Shown here one piece after another: positions 34,809 to 46,231 of a DNA stretch of 53,536 nucleotides (position 1 is the first letter of the stretch; each line of letters begins with the position of its first letter). Made by a program: the position numbers and the translations under genes. Origin of the DNA: Frankia sp. R82. GTDB taxonomy: Bacteria; Actinomycetota; Actinomycetes; Frankiales; Frankiaceae. The DNA lies in contig NZ_JAMQQG010000285.1 in NCBI RefSeq assembly GCF_023716925.1, forward strand, positions 1-53,536, in the 5' to 3' direction. The notes beneath the pieces are model-generated. The model was not told the origin of the DNA. It saw only the letters and a list, made by a program, of their open reading frames with translations, and did not search any database.

Positions 34809-35998
34809 GTGTCCGGAACCGAGAGCGCCGTCGCCCGGGCGCCCGTGACGCCAGCAGAAGTCATCTGGCCGATCCTGCTGGTCGAGGATGACGACGGGGA
34901 TGCCTTCCTCGTCTCCGAACTGTTGGAAGAGGTGTCCGCCCCGGTCGCCCTGACCCGGGTGCGCACCGTGGCCGAGGCGCTGCTCGGCAGCGCCGGCGCC
35001 GCCTGCATCCTGCTGGATCTCGGCCTGCCCGACAGCGAGGGCCTGTCCGCGCTGCGGCGGCTGCTCGCGGTCGAGTCCGGCGCGCCGGTGGTGGTGCTCA
35101 CCGGCCTGGTCGACGAGTACCGCGGAGAGCAGGCTGTTGCCGCGGGCGCGCAGGACTATCTGGTCAAGGGCCAGGTGGACGGGCGCGATCTGGTTCGCGC
35201 CGTGCGTTACGCGATCGAGCGCACCCGGGCCGACACGGCTGCCCAGGCGCTGCGCGAGTCCGAGCTGCAGGCCAGCGAGCGGGCCCGACTCGAACGCGGC
35301 CTGCTGCCTCGCCCGCTCTACGCCGACGACCGGCTGCACCACACCGCCCGTTACCGGCCCGGCCAGCGCCAGTCGCTGCTCGGCGGTGACTTCTACGACA
35401 TGGTGGCGACGCCCGACGGCGTCCTGCACGTCCTGCTCGGTGATGTCTGCGGGCACGGCCCGGACGAGGCCGCCCTCGGGGTGAGCCTGCGGATCGCGTG
35501 GCGAACCCTGGTGCTCGCCGGGGTGCGGGAAGCCGACCGGCTGGGGTATCTCCAGCGGGTGCTGGTCAGTGAACGAGATCGCGACGAGATCTTTGCGACG
35601 GTCTGCGAGCTTTCCATTGCTCCGGATCGCGAGCAGGCCCGGATGCGCCTGGCCGGGCATCCGCCCCCGGCGATCCTGCATCCCCGGCTGGCCGCTCTGC
35701 CGGGCGACGTCGTCAGCCCGGCCCTCGGCATCCTCGACGAGGACCTGACCGAGGAGGTGCTGGTCGACCTCGGCCCGCGCTGGGCGTTGCTGCTCGCCAC
35801 CGACGGCCTGCTGGAGGGCCGCGACGGGCCCGACGGCGAACGCCTGGGCTGGGACGGTGTGCTGCCCGAGATCGCCGAGCTGTGGCCGCAGAGTCCCGAC
35901 AGCCTGCTGGACAGCCTCATCGACCGGATCGAGGCCCGCAACGGCGGCCCGCTCACCGACGACGTCGCGCTGCTGCTGCTGATGCGGGGCGACGACTG

Positions 35999-35999
<1 letters not shown>
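34809..35999 (+). CDS. Response regulator with PP2C (SpoIIE/RsbU-type) phosphatase output
   Basis: The N-terminus is a receiver domain (ILLVEDDDGDAFLVSELL, phospho-Asp in CILLDLGLPD, VVLTG, Lys in DYLVKGQ). After a helix, the C-terminal ~230 residues form a PP2C-type Ser/Thr phosphatase (LLGGDFYDM, LGDVCGHGPDEA, LLLATDGLLEG, LTDDVALLLL) with metal-binding Asp residues present. Known: such proteins dephosphorylate anti-sigma antagonists or related targets. The start is uncertain (GTG 34809 with GAGGAG very close; GTG 34791 possible). It overlaps the downstream kinase by one base, so the pair is probably coupled. Confidence 0.9.
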
Positions 36000-37694
<1,695 letters not shown>

Positions 37695-37702
<8 letters not shown>

Positions 37703-38135
37703 ACTGATCGTCCCTGTCGAGGTCCTGCTCGTCGAGGACGACCCCGGGGACGTCCTCATGACCCGTGAGGCGTTCGCGGACCACAAGCTGCGCAACCACC
37801 TCAACGTGGTCAGCGACGGCGTCGAGGCCCTTGCCTTCCTGCGTGGCGAGGGCGAGTACGTCGGCGCCCCCCGGCCCGACCTGATCCTGCTCGACCTCAA
37901 CCTGCCCCGCCGGGACGGCCGCGAGGTCCTGCGCGAGGTCAAGGCCGACGAGCAGCTGCGACGGATCCCGATCGTCGTGCTCACCACCTCCGAGGCCGAG
38001 GAGGACGTGCTGCGCAGCTATGACCTGCACGCCAACGCCTACATCACCAAGCCGGTCGACTTCGACCGCTTCGTCGCCGTCGTGCGCCACATCGACGACT
38101 TCTTCGTCACCGTGGCCCGTCTCCCCGGCCAGTGA
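37695..38135 (+). CDS. Single-domain response regulator (Rcp1 type)
   Basis: The 146-residue protein is only a receiver domain: [17 protein letters not shown], phospho-Asp in [25 protein letters not shown], and Lys in [12 protein letters not shown]. It has no output domain, as in phytochrome-associated Rcp1 proteins that relay phosphate. It overlaps the kinase gene by eight bases (GTG start), completing a three-gene relay. Confidence 0.95.
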
Positions 38136-38240
38136 GGACGCGGCTTCCGGCCGACCGCCGCGGTAGGGCCGGCCGCCCGATGCGGTAGCCAGTGGATCGC
38201 CTTGCGGCGCGGACGGCGCGTGGTCGCCTACAGTGCGAAC

Positions 38241-39035
38241 ATGTCGACCGGACCTCGACCCGCCCGTGTACAGCGCCAGGCCCTGGCTGACCTGCTCATC
38301 GAGTACGGCCCGGGCCATCCCACGCTGTGCGCGGGCTGGACGAACCACGACCTCGCGGCGCATCTCGTCACCCGGGAGCGAATTCCGTGGGCCGCTCCCG
38401 GCCTGGTGATCAGCCGGCTGCACGGCATCACCGAACGGGCCGAGCGTTCGACCATGCGCGCCCATCCGTACCCGGCCCTGGTGGACGCCCTGCGCGCCGG
38501 TCCGCCCTGGTGGCAGCCCACCCGCTTCGGCCCCCTGGACGATGCCGCCAACCTCGTCGAGTTCTTCATCCACGCCGAAGACATCCGCCGTTCCACTCCG
38601 CGCGTGGACCTTCGCTCCACCGCGCGTTCCGCGGCCCGCTCGACGGTGGGTTCCCTGGCCCGCTCCACCGCGGCCAGCTCGGCCGAGGGTTCCGACGCCC
38701 GTTCGACGGTGGGTGCCGGGACGCACTCCGGCGCGGGCACCGGGGCCGACTGGAAGCCGCGCGAGCTCGACGACGCCAGCCGCAACGCCATGTGGAACGC
38801 CCTGCGCCTGGCCGGGTTCGCCGGCTTCCGTCGCGCCGGTGTCGGCGTGATCGCCGAACGCACCGACCGACCCGGCCGCCGCACCCTGCACGGCGGTGAC
38901 TCCGCCGTCGAGATCGTCGGCCTCCCCGAGGAGATTCTGCTGTTCGCGTTCGGTCGCGGCCGGGTCGCCCAGGTGGACCTGCGCGGCACCACCGCCGACA
39001 TCGACCACCTGCGCTGCGCACCCATCGGCCTCTGA
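38241..39035 (+). CDS. TIGR03085-family protein (DinB/mycothiol-isomerase-like fold)
   Basis: The 264-residue protein has the conserved start RQALADLLIEYGPGHPTLCAGWTNHDLAAHLV, then TRFGPLDDAANLVEFFIHAEDIRR with the His/Glu pattern of the metal-binding DinB-like fold, and a C-terminal half ending VAQVDLRGTTADID. Function is unknown; relatives use mycothiol. A Ser/Arg/Ala-rich imperfect repeat (about 45 residues) is inserted just after the metal-site segment and is not part of the family core. The start at 38241 fits the family. Confidence 0.88.
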   Translation: MSTGPRPARVQRQALADLLIEYGPGHPTLCAGWTNHDLAAHLVTRERIPWAAPGLVISRLHGITERAERSTMRAHPYPALVDALRAGPPWWQPTRFGPLDDAANLVEFFIHAEDIRRSTPRVDLRSTARSAARSTVGSLARSTAASSAEGSDARSTVGAGTHSGAGTGADWKPRELDDASRNAMWNALRLAGFAGFRRAGVGVIAERTDRPGRRTLHGGDSAVEIVGLPEEILLFAFGRGRVAQVDLRGTTADIDHLRCAPIGL

Positions 39036-39054
39036 ACGCACGGCCGCACAGCCG

Positions 39055-39089
<35 letters not shown>

Positions 39090-39141
39090 ATGTGCCGCAG
39101 AACTCCGCCACCAGCGGGCGATCGGCTGCGAGGCTGGGAGC

Positions 39142-39621
39142 ATGGTGGCGAAATCCCGTCGGGCCGCGCGGGTGGTGCTGGTCGATCCGGCGGACGCGGT
39201 GCTGTTGATCCGCTCCCACGACCCGACCCTGGAGGCGGCGCCGTCCTGGTGGCATGTGCCGGGCGGCGGGCTCGACCCGGGCGAGACACCGGAGCAGGCG
39301 GCGGTCCGGGAGGTGTTCGAGGAGGTCGGGTACCGGCTGGCCGAGCCGGGCCCACCGGTCGCGACCCGCCGGACGTCGTTCACCTATCTGGGGCAGGACT
39401 ACCGGCAGGCGGAGACGTTCTACGCCGTGCGGGTGCCGCGGCGGCTCGAGCTGGACGGCTCGAGGTGGACGGTGACGGAACAGCGTTCGATCCTCGGCTG
39501 GTCCTGGTGGACGGTGCCCGACCTGCGCGGGACCACCGACACGGTCTACCCGACCGGCCTGGTGCGCCTGCTCGACGTCTGGCTGCAGGGAGGTCCGCCG
39601 AGGACCCCCCTGCGCCTGTGA
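39142..39621 (+). CDS. Nudix hydrolase
   Basis: The 159-residue protein has a complete Nudix box, GGGLDPGETPEQAAVREVFEEVGY, with the REVFEE metal-binding core. The N-terminal strand (ARVVLVDPADAVLLIRSHD) and the C-terminal WWTVPDL fit the ADP-ribose/NTP branch. The substrate cannot be assigned. The ATG at 39142 is preceded by GGGAG. Confidence 0.92.
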   Translation: MVAKSRRAARVVLVDPADAVLLIRSHDPTLEAAPSWWHVPGGGLDPGETPEQAAVREVFEEVGYRLAEPGPPVATRRTSFTYLGQDYRQAETFYAVRVPRRLELDGSRWTVTEQRSILGWSWWTVPDLRGTTDTVYPTGLVRLLDVWLQGGPPRTPLRL

Positions 39622-39636
39622 CGTGCCGTCAGGTAA

Positions 39637-40974
39637 TCACCACAGAGAGGCGTAGGTGGCCGCGCCGTTCGGGTTCTCGTCGGGGTTCAGCAGCGACGAG
39701 TGGACGTTGCCCGGCGCGGAGTCGCTGAAGTACGACTCGTAGGCGAGGATGTCCTTGTTCGCCTTGAACGTGGCGTACATGTCGCGGATGTAGACGGGGT
39801 TGTCGCCGCCGGCCTGCCCGGCCCGCCCGGCGCCGGTGTCGGACTTGCCGACCAGGCCCCATTCGGGCACCGAGAACTGTTTGCCGTGCTGACGGGCGAA
39901 CGCGATCGCCGAGCACAGACCCGTGGCTTCGGCGCACTGGGTGGCGAAGGCGGCGTCGGTGGTGCTTGCCGGCCAGTGGTCGTAGGTGTCGACGCCGATG
40001 ATGTCGACGTAGGCGTCACCCGGGTAGACCGACCAGGCTCCGCCGCTGTGCGCGTTGAGGGCCCAGTCGATGCGGGCCTGCGAGTCGGTCGAGCGGATGG
40101 CGCCCACGACCTGGCGGAAGCAGGTCACCCAGGTGGTGGGGTTCGTGTTCGACACCGACCAGGGGAACCAGTTGCCGTTGAACTCCCAGGCGAGCCGAAC
40201 GATGCTCGCGGCGCGCCCCTTGGCGACCAGCCAGCGGCCGAAGTCGGCCCAGTGGCCGTTGTAGGCACCGCTTGCGCAGGAGCCCAGGTCGCCCTGACCG
40301 GTGGGGAAGAACGGCTGCGAGATCACCCAGGTGCCGGCGAAGGTCGAGAGCTTCTCCGGGCTCGAACCCAGCCAGGGGTTGGTGATCGTCTGCCAGCTGG
40401 ACCGGTCAGTGAAGGTCATCGCCGCGGTGACCGGAGAGCCACGGAAGGCCGCCCACGCGTTCACCTGGGTCAGGGAACCGGCGGCCACGCCACTGAGCCC
40501 ACCGGGGATGGCGCCGCCACCCGAGACGACCGGGGGCGCGGCGACGGTGGGTGCCGGTGCGCGGGTGGTGGTGCTGGTGCGCGGCGCGGTGGTGGTTGCG
40601 GCCGGCTGCGGGACCGTGGTGGTACCGGCCGTACCAGTGGTCCTGAGCGTGCCGGTGCCGGTGCCGGTGCCACCTGCGGCCGGGCTCGGCGAGGGCGTGG
40701 TGGTGCCGTGCGCGGTGGTGGAACCGGCCGGGGCGGTCGGGTTGGGGGTGGGCCGACCGCGGTGCTGGTTCGGATGCGCGGCGGCGGCTTCGACGGTGGC
40801 CGAGCCGTCACTGGTGTCGGTCGTGGGGGCGAGGTTCCAGCCGATCGCCGCGGCCAGGACGGCCAGCACGCCGAGTGAGGCGATCCAGGCCGGGTGGCGC
40901 GAACGACGGCGTCGACGACGTGAGCCGGCGCGGGCCCTCGGCGGACTGGACGCGCCCTCCGATCGGTGCTTCAC
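39637..40974 (-). CDS. Secreted or anchored GH26-like glycoside hydrolase
   Basis: A basic N-terminus and one membrane segment (WIASLGVLAVLAAAIGWNLA) are followed by a Thr/Pro/Gly linker of about 100 residues and a C-terminal glycosidase domain. Probable catalytic residues are the Glu in LAWEFNGNWFPW (acid/base) and the Glu in FSVPEWGLVGK (nucleophile), matching family GH26 beta-mannanase/xylanase relatives. Other core words are WVISQPFFP and VDIIGVDTYDHWP. It probably acts outside the cell on plant or microbial glycan. It is convergent with the Nudix gene. Confidence 0.82.
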   Translation of the reverse strand: MKHRSEGASSPPRARAGSRRRRRRSRHPAWIASLGVLAVLAAAIGWNLAPTTDTSDGSATVEAAAAHPNQHRGRPTPNPTAPAGSTTAHGTTTPSPSPAAGGTGTGTGTLRTTGTAGTTTVPQPAATTTAPRTSTTTRAPAPTVAAPPVVSGGGAIPGGLSGVAAGSLTQVNAWAAFRGSPVTAAMTFTDRSSWQTITNPWLGSSPEKLSTFAGTWVISQPFFPTGQGDLGSCASGAYNGHWADFGRWLVAKGRAASIVRLAWEFNGNWFPWSVSNTNPTTWVTCFRQVVGAIRSTDSQARIDWALNAHSGGAWSVYPGDAYVDIIGVDTYDHWPASTTDAAFATQCAEATGLCSAIAFARQHGKQFSVPEWGLVGKSDTGAGRAGQAGGDNPVYIRDMYATFKANKDILAYESYFSDSAPGNVHSSLLNPDENPNGAATYASLW

Positions 40975-41452
40975 CGCGAGATCCCTCCGTGCGTGGCGTG
41001 TCGGCGTCAGAACCCCCCCGGGTCCCGGCTTCGCAAGCGAAGCGGATGACCTCCATGTCGCGCAGCGGCCAGAGATGTGGATGTGGGTGGCGGCCGGGGT
41101 ACCCCCTCGGTGCCCCAGCGGTCGATCTGGTCAGATATGACCGGACACTACACGGGCGAAATTCCAGACGACGTCCCAGCTAGGGCAGTATGTCTTAGAT
41201 GTCCGCGTACGGACCGACCGAGGGATGTGTCTCCCTTGTTGTTTGGGTGGGATTCGCTGTTCGGGTGATGCGCCGGGGGTCTCCGGGGGCCCTTTCGAGG
41301 GGGCTCCGACGGCGCGGACGGGCCAGGTCGCGCAGGTCGGAACCGCCCGTCGGCCGACGGAGGTCAACAAGGTCCGGTTGTGTCACAATGTGCGCGCGGA
41401 ACGATGCGCGCGGAACGATCGGTCGCCTTCCCAGGAGCCAGGAGCACACCGG
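40975..41452. other. 478-base divergent intergenic region
   Basis: It separates the GH26-like gene (minus) from the CD225 gene (plus). A perfect inverted repeat GCTTCGC-AA-GCGAAGC lies near 41028-41043 and a small palindrome TTGTG-T-CACAA at about 41378-41388. No gene or clear promoter is supported. Confidence 0.5.
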
Positions 41453-42127
41453 ATGTCCCAGCCACCCGAGTACCCGTCGGGCAAGGATCCGCAGGGCGGC
41501 TACGAGCAGGGGCAGGGCGGCTACGGGCAGCCCGGCCAGGGCCAGGGCCAGGGCCAGGGGCCAGGCGGCTGGAGCCAGCCAGGTTCCGGTCACGAGCAGG
41601 GCGGTTACGGCCAGGGCGGCTACGAACAAGGCGGCTACGGCCAGGACGGCTCCGCGCAGCCGGGCTACGGCCAGCCCGCCTACGGCCAGCCCGGTTACCA
41701 GCAGGGATATGACGCGCAGGGCTATGGGCAGCCCGCTGGCGGTTATGGGCCGCCCCCGGGCGGCTACGGGGCGCCGCAGGGGTACGGGGCGCCGCAGGGG
41801 TACGGGGCGCCCGGTGGGTTCGGGCCACCGCCGCCGTTCGGCCAGCCCGTTCCGAACTACCTGTGGCAGTCGATCCTGGTCACGGTGCTGTGCTGCCTGC
41901 CCGCCGGCGTGGTCGCCATCATCTACGCGACGAAGGTCGATCCGCGTCGGCAGCTCGGCGACATCGACGGTGCCCGGGACGCGTCCAGGAAGGCGCGGAT
42001 GTGGTGTCTCATCTCGTTCCTGCTGATCCTCATACCCGGGATCGTTCTGCTGATCCTGGGGCTCGCCGGCGCCTTCGACGACAACTCGAGCAGCGCGTTC
42101 TCCACCCTTGGCCCACTGGCGACCTGA
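41453..42127 (+). CDS. CD225/dispanin-type membrane protein with Gly/Gln/Tyr-rich N-terminus
   Basis: Residues ~1-130 are a disordered Gly-Gln-Tyr-Pro repeat region (GGYGQ, GYGAPQ repeats). The C-terminal ~90 residues match CD225/dispanin domains: [26 protein letters not shown] (first helix with Cys pair), then a basic loop ([10 protein letters not shown]) and [22 protein letters not shown]. Bacterial members are small inner-membrane proteins of unknown role. The ATG at 41453 has AGGAG nine bases upstream. A second CD225 gene follows within ten bases. Confidence 0.9.
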   Translation: MSQPPEYPSGKDPQGGYEQGQGGYGQPGQGQGQGQGPGGWSQPGSGHEQGGYGQGGYEQGGYGQDGSAQPGYGQPAYGQPGYQQGYDAQGYGQPAGGYGPPPGGYGAPQGYGAPQGYGAPGGFGPPPPFGQPVPNYLWQSILVTVLCCLPAGVVAIIYATKVDPRRQLGDIDGARDASRKARMWCLISFLLILIPGIVLLILGLAGAFDDNSSSAFSTLGPLAT

Positions 42128-42134
42128 GTCCCAC

Positions 42135-42572
42135 GTGCCTGCCCGGCCCGAACCCGCCGATCCTGCGGATCCCACCCCCGGCCCCGGCGGCACCGGCGAC
42201 CTGAGCTGGGCCGCCGGAGCCGACCCGGACGGCGCCGTCGTGCCGGAGGCGGTCCTGGCCGGGGAGGCCGATGGCCCGATCCTCGAGGTCGGGCCGTCCG
42301 GCGAGGCCGAGTGGGAGCGTCCGGTCCGGACCTATCTGTGGCAGTCGCTGGTCGCCACCCTGTTGTGCTGTCTGCCGACCGGGGTGATCGCGCTGGTGTA
42401 CGCGTCGATCACGCAGAACCGACTGCAGGCCGGGGACGTGCCAGGGGCCCGTCAGGCGTCGGCGCGGGCCCGGCGCTGGTGCGTCATCTCGATGATCGCC
42501 TTCGTGGCGGTTCTGCTGACCTACGTCGTCGCCGTCGTCATCCTCGTGGCGGTAGCGGGTGACCGGACCTGA
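42135..42572 (+). CDS. CD225/dispanin-type membrane protein, second copy
   Basis: A short acidic/Pro-rich N-terminus precedes the same domain as in the preceding gene: TYLWQSLVATLLCCLPTGVIALVYASI, a basic loop (RQASARARRWCVI) and VLLTYVVAVVILVAVAG. The start is uncertain (GTG 42135, TTG 42108). It overlaps the convergent cytochrome gene by 35 bases. The two are probably tandem duplicates. Confidence 0.85.
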   Translation: MPARPEPADPADPTPGPGGTGDLSWAAGADPDGAVVPEAVLAGEADGPILEVGPSGEAEWERPVRTYLWQSLVATLLCCLPTGVIALVYASITQNRLQAGDVPGARQASARARRWCVISMIAFVAVLLTYVVAVVILVAVAGDRT

Positions 42573-43341
42573 CGGCCCGGTCACCCGAATCATCCTGACT
42601 GCCCGGATCCGCCGGACCACCTGGATCATCCGGGATGGGTGGGCCGTCGGCGGAGACCGTCCAGGCGGGGTGTTCGCGGGCGGCCCACCAGGCGGGGACC
42701 GTGCCGGTGCGGATGCCGACCCGGGCGATCGGGTCGCGCGAGGCCATCCACAGGTGGCCGGCGACCCCGAAGAACAGGCCGTAGGCGAGCAGGTCGTGGA
42801 CGAAGGTCGCCCCGGTGCGCCACGCGACCGGGAACCCGCCAGGCAGATCCGGGCCCCATTGCAACAGGACGCCGGTGCCGAGCATCACCAGGATGGCGCC
42901 GGCGACGAACGCGGCGTAGACCTTCTGCCCGGCGTTGAACTTGCCGACCCCGCCCGCGACCGCCGCCCGCGCACGGGCCCGTTGCCACGCCCCGAGCCGC
43001 AGCCGGGCGCGCAGCCAGGCCCCGTCGGCGGCGGTGAACCGGTTGAGCGCGCGCACGTCCCGGCGGTAGCCGGTGGTTGCCGCCGCGACCAGCATCGGGA
43101 CGGGCAGGGCCAGCCCCGCGTACAGATGGATCAGTTCGACCAGCCGCCGTCGGCCCACGAGCTCCGCCAACGGCGGCAGGAGCAGCACGGCGCCGGTGGC
43201 CAGACAGCACCCCATCGCCGCCGCGGTCGTCCAGTGCACCAGGCGCGTCGACCGGCCGAACCGTCGGACGGTCGCCAGTCCCGACCCACCGCTCGCCGGG
43301 GACGGCCCAGCCGCCGGGGGCGGGGGGTCAGACGGGGTCAT
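42538..43341 (-). CDS. Cytochrome b (formate-dehydrogenase gamma/b561-like) membrane subunit
   Basis: The 267-residue protein has four hydrophobic helices with His placed to bind heme b: STRLVHWTTAAAMGCCLATG, VELIHLYAGLALPVPML, KVYAAFVAGAILVMLGTG and ATFVHDLLAYGLFFGVAGHLWM. This is the pattern of di-heme cytochrome b subunits of molybdoenzymes. The adjacent molybdopterin gene overlaps it by 14 bases, so it is the likely quinol-linked partner. The C-terminal tail is Pro/Asp-rich. Confidence 0.85.
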   Translation of the reverse strand: MTPSDPPPPAAGPSPASGGSGLATVRRFGRSTRLVHWTTAAAMGCCLATGAVLLLPPLAELVGRRRLVELIHLYAGLALPVPMLVAAATTGYRRDVRALNRFTAADGAWLRARLRLGAWQRARARAAVAGGVGKFNAGQKVYAAFVAGAILVMLGTGVLLQWGPDLPGGFPVAWRTGATFVHDLLAYGLFFGVAGHLWMASRDPIARVGIRTGTVPAWWAAREHPAWTVSADGPPIPDDPGGPADPGSQDDSGDRAVRSGHPLPPRG

Positions 43342-44047
43342 CGTCGCGACCGTTGGAGCGGCCGATCCAGCCGTCGACGTCGTAGCCCCGTTCCTCCCAG
43401 TAGCCGGGGGTGACGTGGTCGACGGCCTCGATCTCGCCGAGCCATTTGATCGACTTGTAGCCGTACATCGGCGCCACGTAGAGCCGGACGGGCCCGCCGT
43501 GGTCGTGGGTGACCGGGCCGTCGATCATCCGCAGGGCCACCAGGACGTCCGGGCGGGTCGCCTGGTCGAGGGTGAGACTCTCGGTGTAACTGCCGTCGAA
43601 GGAGCGGAACGTCAGCGCCCGGGCGGTGGGCCGTACCCCGACCTCGGCCAGCAGGTCGCTCAACAGCACCCCGGACCAGTGCACGTTGCCCACCCGCCAG
43701 CCGGTGACGCACTGGAAGTCGCGGACGAGGGCGGTCTGGCGCATCGCGCCGAGGTCGGCGAGGGTCAGCGTCCGCGGCCGGTCGACCAGGCCGTGGACGC
43801 GCAGCTGGTAGTCGGCCGGCCCGAGCCGGGGGACGCTCGAGGTGACCGAGTAGTACCGGAAGTTGCCGACCGGGAGAAGGTCGGACAGACCGGTCGGATC
43901 GTTGCGCCGCACCGGGTCGATGACCCGCTCCAGCGCCCGCTCCGCCCGCGCGCCGACGGCCACCCCGGCGGCACCGAGCGCGAGCATGGCAAGCACGATT
44001 CGACGGCCGACCGGCGTGCCCTCGGATGCCACCCCACCAGTGAACAC
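43328..44047 (-). CDS. Molybdopterin-dependent oxidoreductase (sulfite-oxidase/MsrP fold)
   Basis: A signal or anchor segment (RRIVLAMLALGAAGVAVGA) is followed by a sulfite-oxidase-type domain: LGPADYQLRVHGLVDRP, the Mo-ligand Cys in VRDFQCVTGWRV, HWSGVLLSDLLAEVGV, and DHGGPVRLYVAPMYGYKSIKW. It is the catalytic partner of the membrane cytochrome b encoded just downstream. MsrPQ-like repair of oxidised periplasmic proteins is one possible role. The GTG at 44047 is chosen because upstream sequence in frame looks like low-complexity shadow; GTG a few codons later is possible. Confidence 0.88.
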   Translation of the reverse strand: MFTGGVASEGTPVGRRIVLAMLALGAAGVAVGARAERALERVIDPVRRNDPTGLSDLLPVGNFRYYSVTSSVPRLGPADYQLRVHGLVDRPRTLTLADLGAMRQTALVRDFQCVTGWRVGNVHWSGVLLSDLLAEVGVRPTARALTFRSFDGSYTESLTLDQATRPDVLVALRMIDGPVTHDHGGPVRLYVAPMYGYKSIKWLGEIEAVDHVTPGYWEERGYDVDGWIGRSNGRDDDPV

Positions 44048-44111
44048 CCGGTTTCTTAACAACCCCGACCGCCCCGGTGCGGCTGCGCTGCCGGCGGGGC
44101 GGTCGGGAGGG

Positions 44112-44948
44112 TCAGGAGGTGACGTCCCGGCGGGCGAGGGCCAGCCCGGCGACGGCGACCGCGCCGGCGGCATAGGCGCCTCCGACCGCCAGCGCGCTGC
44201 CGTAGCTGGCGTCGACGAGGCCGCCCTGGCCGACCGCGTCGAACACCAGGCCGGGAAAGACCCGGGTCGCACCGGTCCACGAGTTGGCGATGATGTGCTC
44301 GAGCGGGAACATCCAGGCGACGCCGACCGCGAGCGTCACCGCCGTGGACCGCAGCACGACTCCGAGCGCGGTGCCGACCACGCTGAAGCACGTCGCCGCC
44401 AGCAGGGCGTTGCGGTAGCTCGTGGCGAGTGCGCGGGCACCGTCCGCGCTCCACCAGGCGGACGTGTCGATGCCGCGGACCCCGGCCACCGCCACCGCGG
44501 CGGCCACGCTGAGCACCAGGGCCGCGATCAGCGCCGCCGTGACCAGCGCCAGGGTGAGGACCAGCCGCCCGGCCAGCCAGCCGAGCCGGCGCGGCTCCCG
44601 CAGGAACAGGGTGCGCAGCGTCCCCTGGCCGTACTCGAGCGTGATCGCGATCGCGACGACCAGGAAGATCAGCAGCCCGGTGAACGTGCTGCCCCCGGCG
44701 AAGCCACGGGCGATGCCGGACGCCGCCGCGAGCTGGTCGGTCGTCACGTCGAAGCCCGACGGACCGTCACCCGCCCCGGGCCGCGGTCCCGGCGTACCGC
44801 CGGACGGGTCGTCCGCCAGCGCCAGGACGAGGACGGTCGAGAGCACACTGAGCGCCGCGAGCAGCCCCATCGTCACCACCGTGCTGGGCCGCCACGCCTT
44901 CACCAGCTCTGCCTGCAGCGACCGCCACGCCGAACGGACAGTGTTCAT
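44112..44948 (-). CDS. ABC-2 type transporter permease
   Basis: The 278-residue protein has six probable membrane helices, among them VTMGLLAALSVLSTVLVLAL, FTGLLIFLVVAIAITLEYG and LVLTLALVTAALIAALVLSV. The conserved ALEYGQGTLRTLFLREPRR segment after the second helix is typical of ABC-2 exporters. It overlaps its ATPase by four bases. The substrate is unknown. Confidence 0.92.
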   Translation of the reverse strand: MNTVRSAWRSLQAELVKAWRPSTVVTMGLLAALSVLSTVLVLALADDPSGGTPGPRPGAGDGPSGFDVTTDQLAAASGIARGFAGGSTFTGLLIFLVVAIAITLEYGQGTLRTLFLREPRRLGWLAGRLVLTLALVTAALIAALVLSVAAAVAVAGVRGIDTSAWWSADGARALATSYRNALLAATCFSVVGTALGVVLRSTAVTLAVGVAWMFPLEHIIANSWTGATRVFPGLVFDAVGQGGLVDASYGSALAVGGAYAAGAVAVAGLALARRDVTS

Positions 44949-46129
44949 CGCCGAGCCTCCTGAACCGTGGACGTGTCGACGGTGGACGTGCCGGCCGGAA
45001 CCGAGCCTGCGCGGGCTGCGGTGACCAGGCCCTGGTAACGGTCCTCGAGGCTGTCGCGTCGTGGGGACATCTCGATCAGGGTGATGCCGCGGGACGCCGC
45101 CGCCCGGTTCACCTCGGCGAGGGCTCGGGCGTACTCCCGGGAGTCGCGTTCTGCCACATCCAGCGTGGTGACGACGTCCTGCGCGCCACGGACGGCGGGG
45201 CGGCCGAGGCCGGTGAGCAGGTCGGCCAGTGCCGCGACGTCCTGCGCGAGCTCGGGGCGCAGGACGACGTCGACGGTGTGGCTCGCCATCAGCCGGTCGG
45301 TCGGCCCCTGGTAGGCCAGTCGTCCGCCCTCCACGACGATCAACCAGTCGCAGATCTGCTCCACCTCGGCAAGCAGATGGGACGAGACCAGCACCGTCCG
45401 TCCTCGCGGTCGCGGTCGCGCGGAACCGGCTGCGGATTCGGTGCCATCGACGGGGGCGGAACGGGCGGTCAGGGAACGGATGAGTTCGCGCATCTGGCGG
45501 ATGCCGATCGGGTCCAGCCCGTTCGTCGGCTCGTCCAGCACGAGCAGGTCCGGGTCGGTGAGCAGGGCGGCGCCGATGGCGAGGCGCTGCTTCATCCCGA
45601 GCGAGTAGGACCGGAACCGGTCGTCGCCGCGGCCGGCGAGCCCCACCTGGTCGAGGATCGCCGTGACCCGCGCGCCCACCAGGGCACGGGGGATGCCGGC
45701 GAGCACGGCGAGCGCGGTGAGATTGCGCCGGCCCGACAGCGCCGGGTACAGCGCCGGGCTCTCGATCAGCGCCCCCACCTGGGGCAGGTAGGCGGCGGGG
45801 GCCCGCAGCGGCTGCCCGAGGACGGTCCCGTCGCCCCCGCTCGGTCGGACCAGACCAAGCAGCATCCGCAGGGTCGTGGTCTTGCCGGCACCGTTCGGGC
45901 CGACGAAGCCGGCGACGACCCCGGTGGGAATCGTGATGTCCAGCCCGTCCACCGCGATGCGTCGGCCGTAACGCTTCGTCAGTCCCCGCACGTCAACAGC
46001 GCGGCCGGACGCGCCGAAAGCACCGATGGACGGTCCAGTGGAGGAGCCGGTGACGGGCCCGGCGCAGGCGTCGTCGGGTCCGGGTGGTGCCGTTGCCGCC
46101 CCGGACGGGCGGCGGATCGCTGCTGTCAT
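44945..46129 (-). CDS. ABC transporter ATP-binding protein
   Basis: After a low-complexity N-terminus the ATPase has Walker A (GPNGAGKTTT), signature YSLGMKQRLAI, Walker B (LLVLDEPTNGLDPIG) and the switch His in LVSSHLLAEVEQ. It pairs with the downstream ABC-2 permease and belongs to the CcmA/NatA-type exporters, often for antibiotics or lipids. A short Ser/Arg/Pro insert lies between Walker B and the H-loop. The adjacent two-component system may control it. Confidence 0.93.
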   Translation of the reverse strand: MTAAIRRPSGAATAPPGPDDACAGPVTGSSTGPSIGAFGASGRAVDVRGLTKRYGRRIAVDGLDITIPTGVVAGFVGPNGAGKTTTLRMLLGLVRPSGGDGTVLGQPLRAPAAYLPQVGALIESPALYPALSGRRNLTALAVLAGIPRALVGARVTAILDQVGLAGRGDDRFRSYSLGMKQRLAIGAALLTDPDLLVLDEPTNGLDPIGIRQMRELIRSLTARSAPVDGTESAAGSARPRPRGRTVLVSSHLLAEVEQICDWLIVVEGGRLAYQGPTDRLMASHTVDVVLRPELAQDVAALADLLTGLGRPAVRGAQDVVTTLDVAERDSREYARALAEVNRAAASRGITLIEMSPRRDSLEDRYQGLVTAARAGSVPAGTSTVDTSTVQEARR

Positions 46130-46231
46130 GCGGTGAGCGTGCCGGCGCGGACCGCTCGCGTCGTCCGACGGACGGCGACATCCGGGTACGCAGTTCGGCG
46201 CAGCCTGCCTACCGCGCAGCCGGCGTGCGGC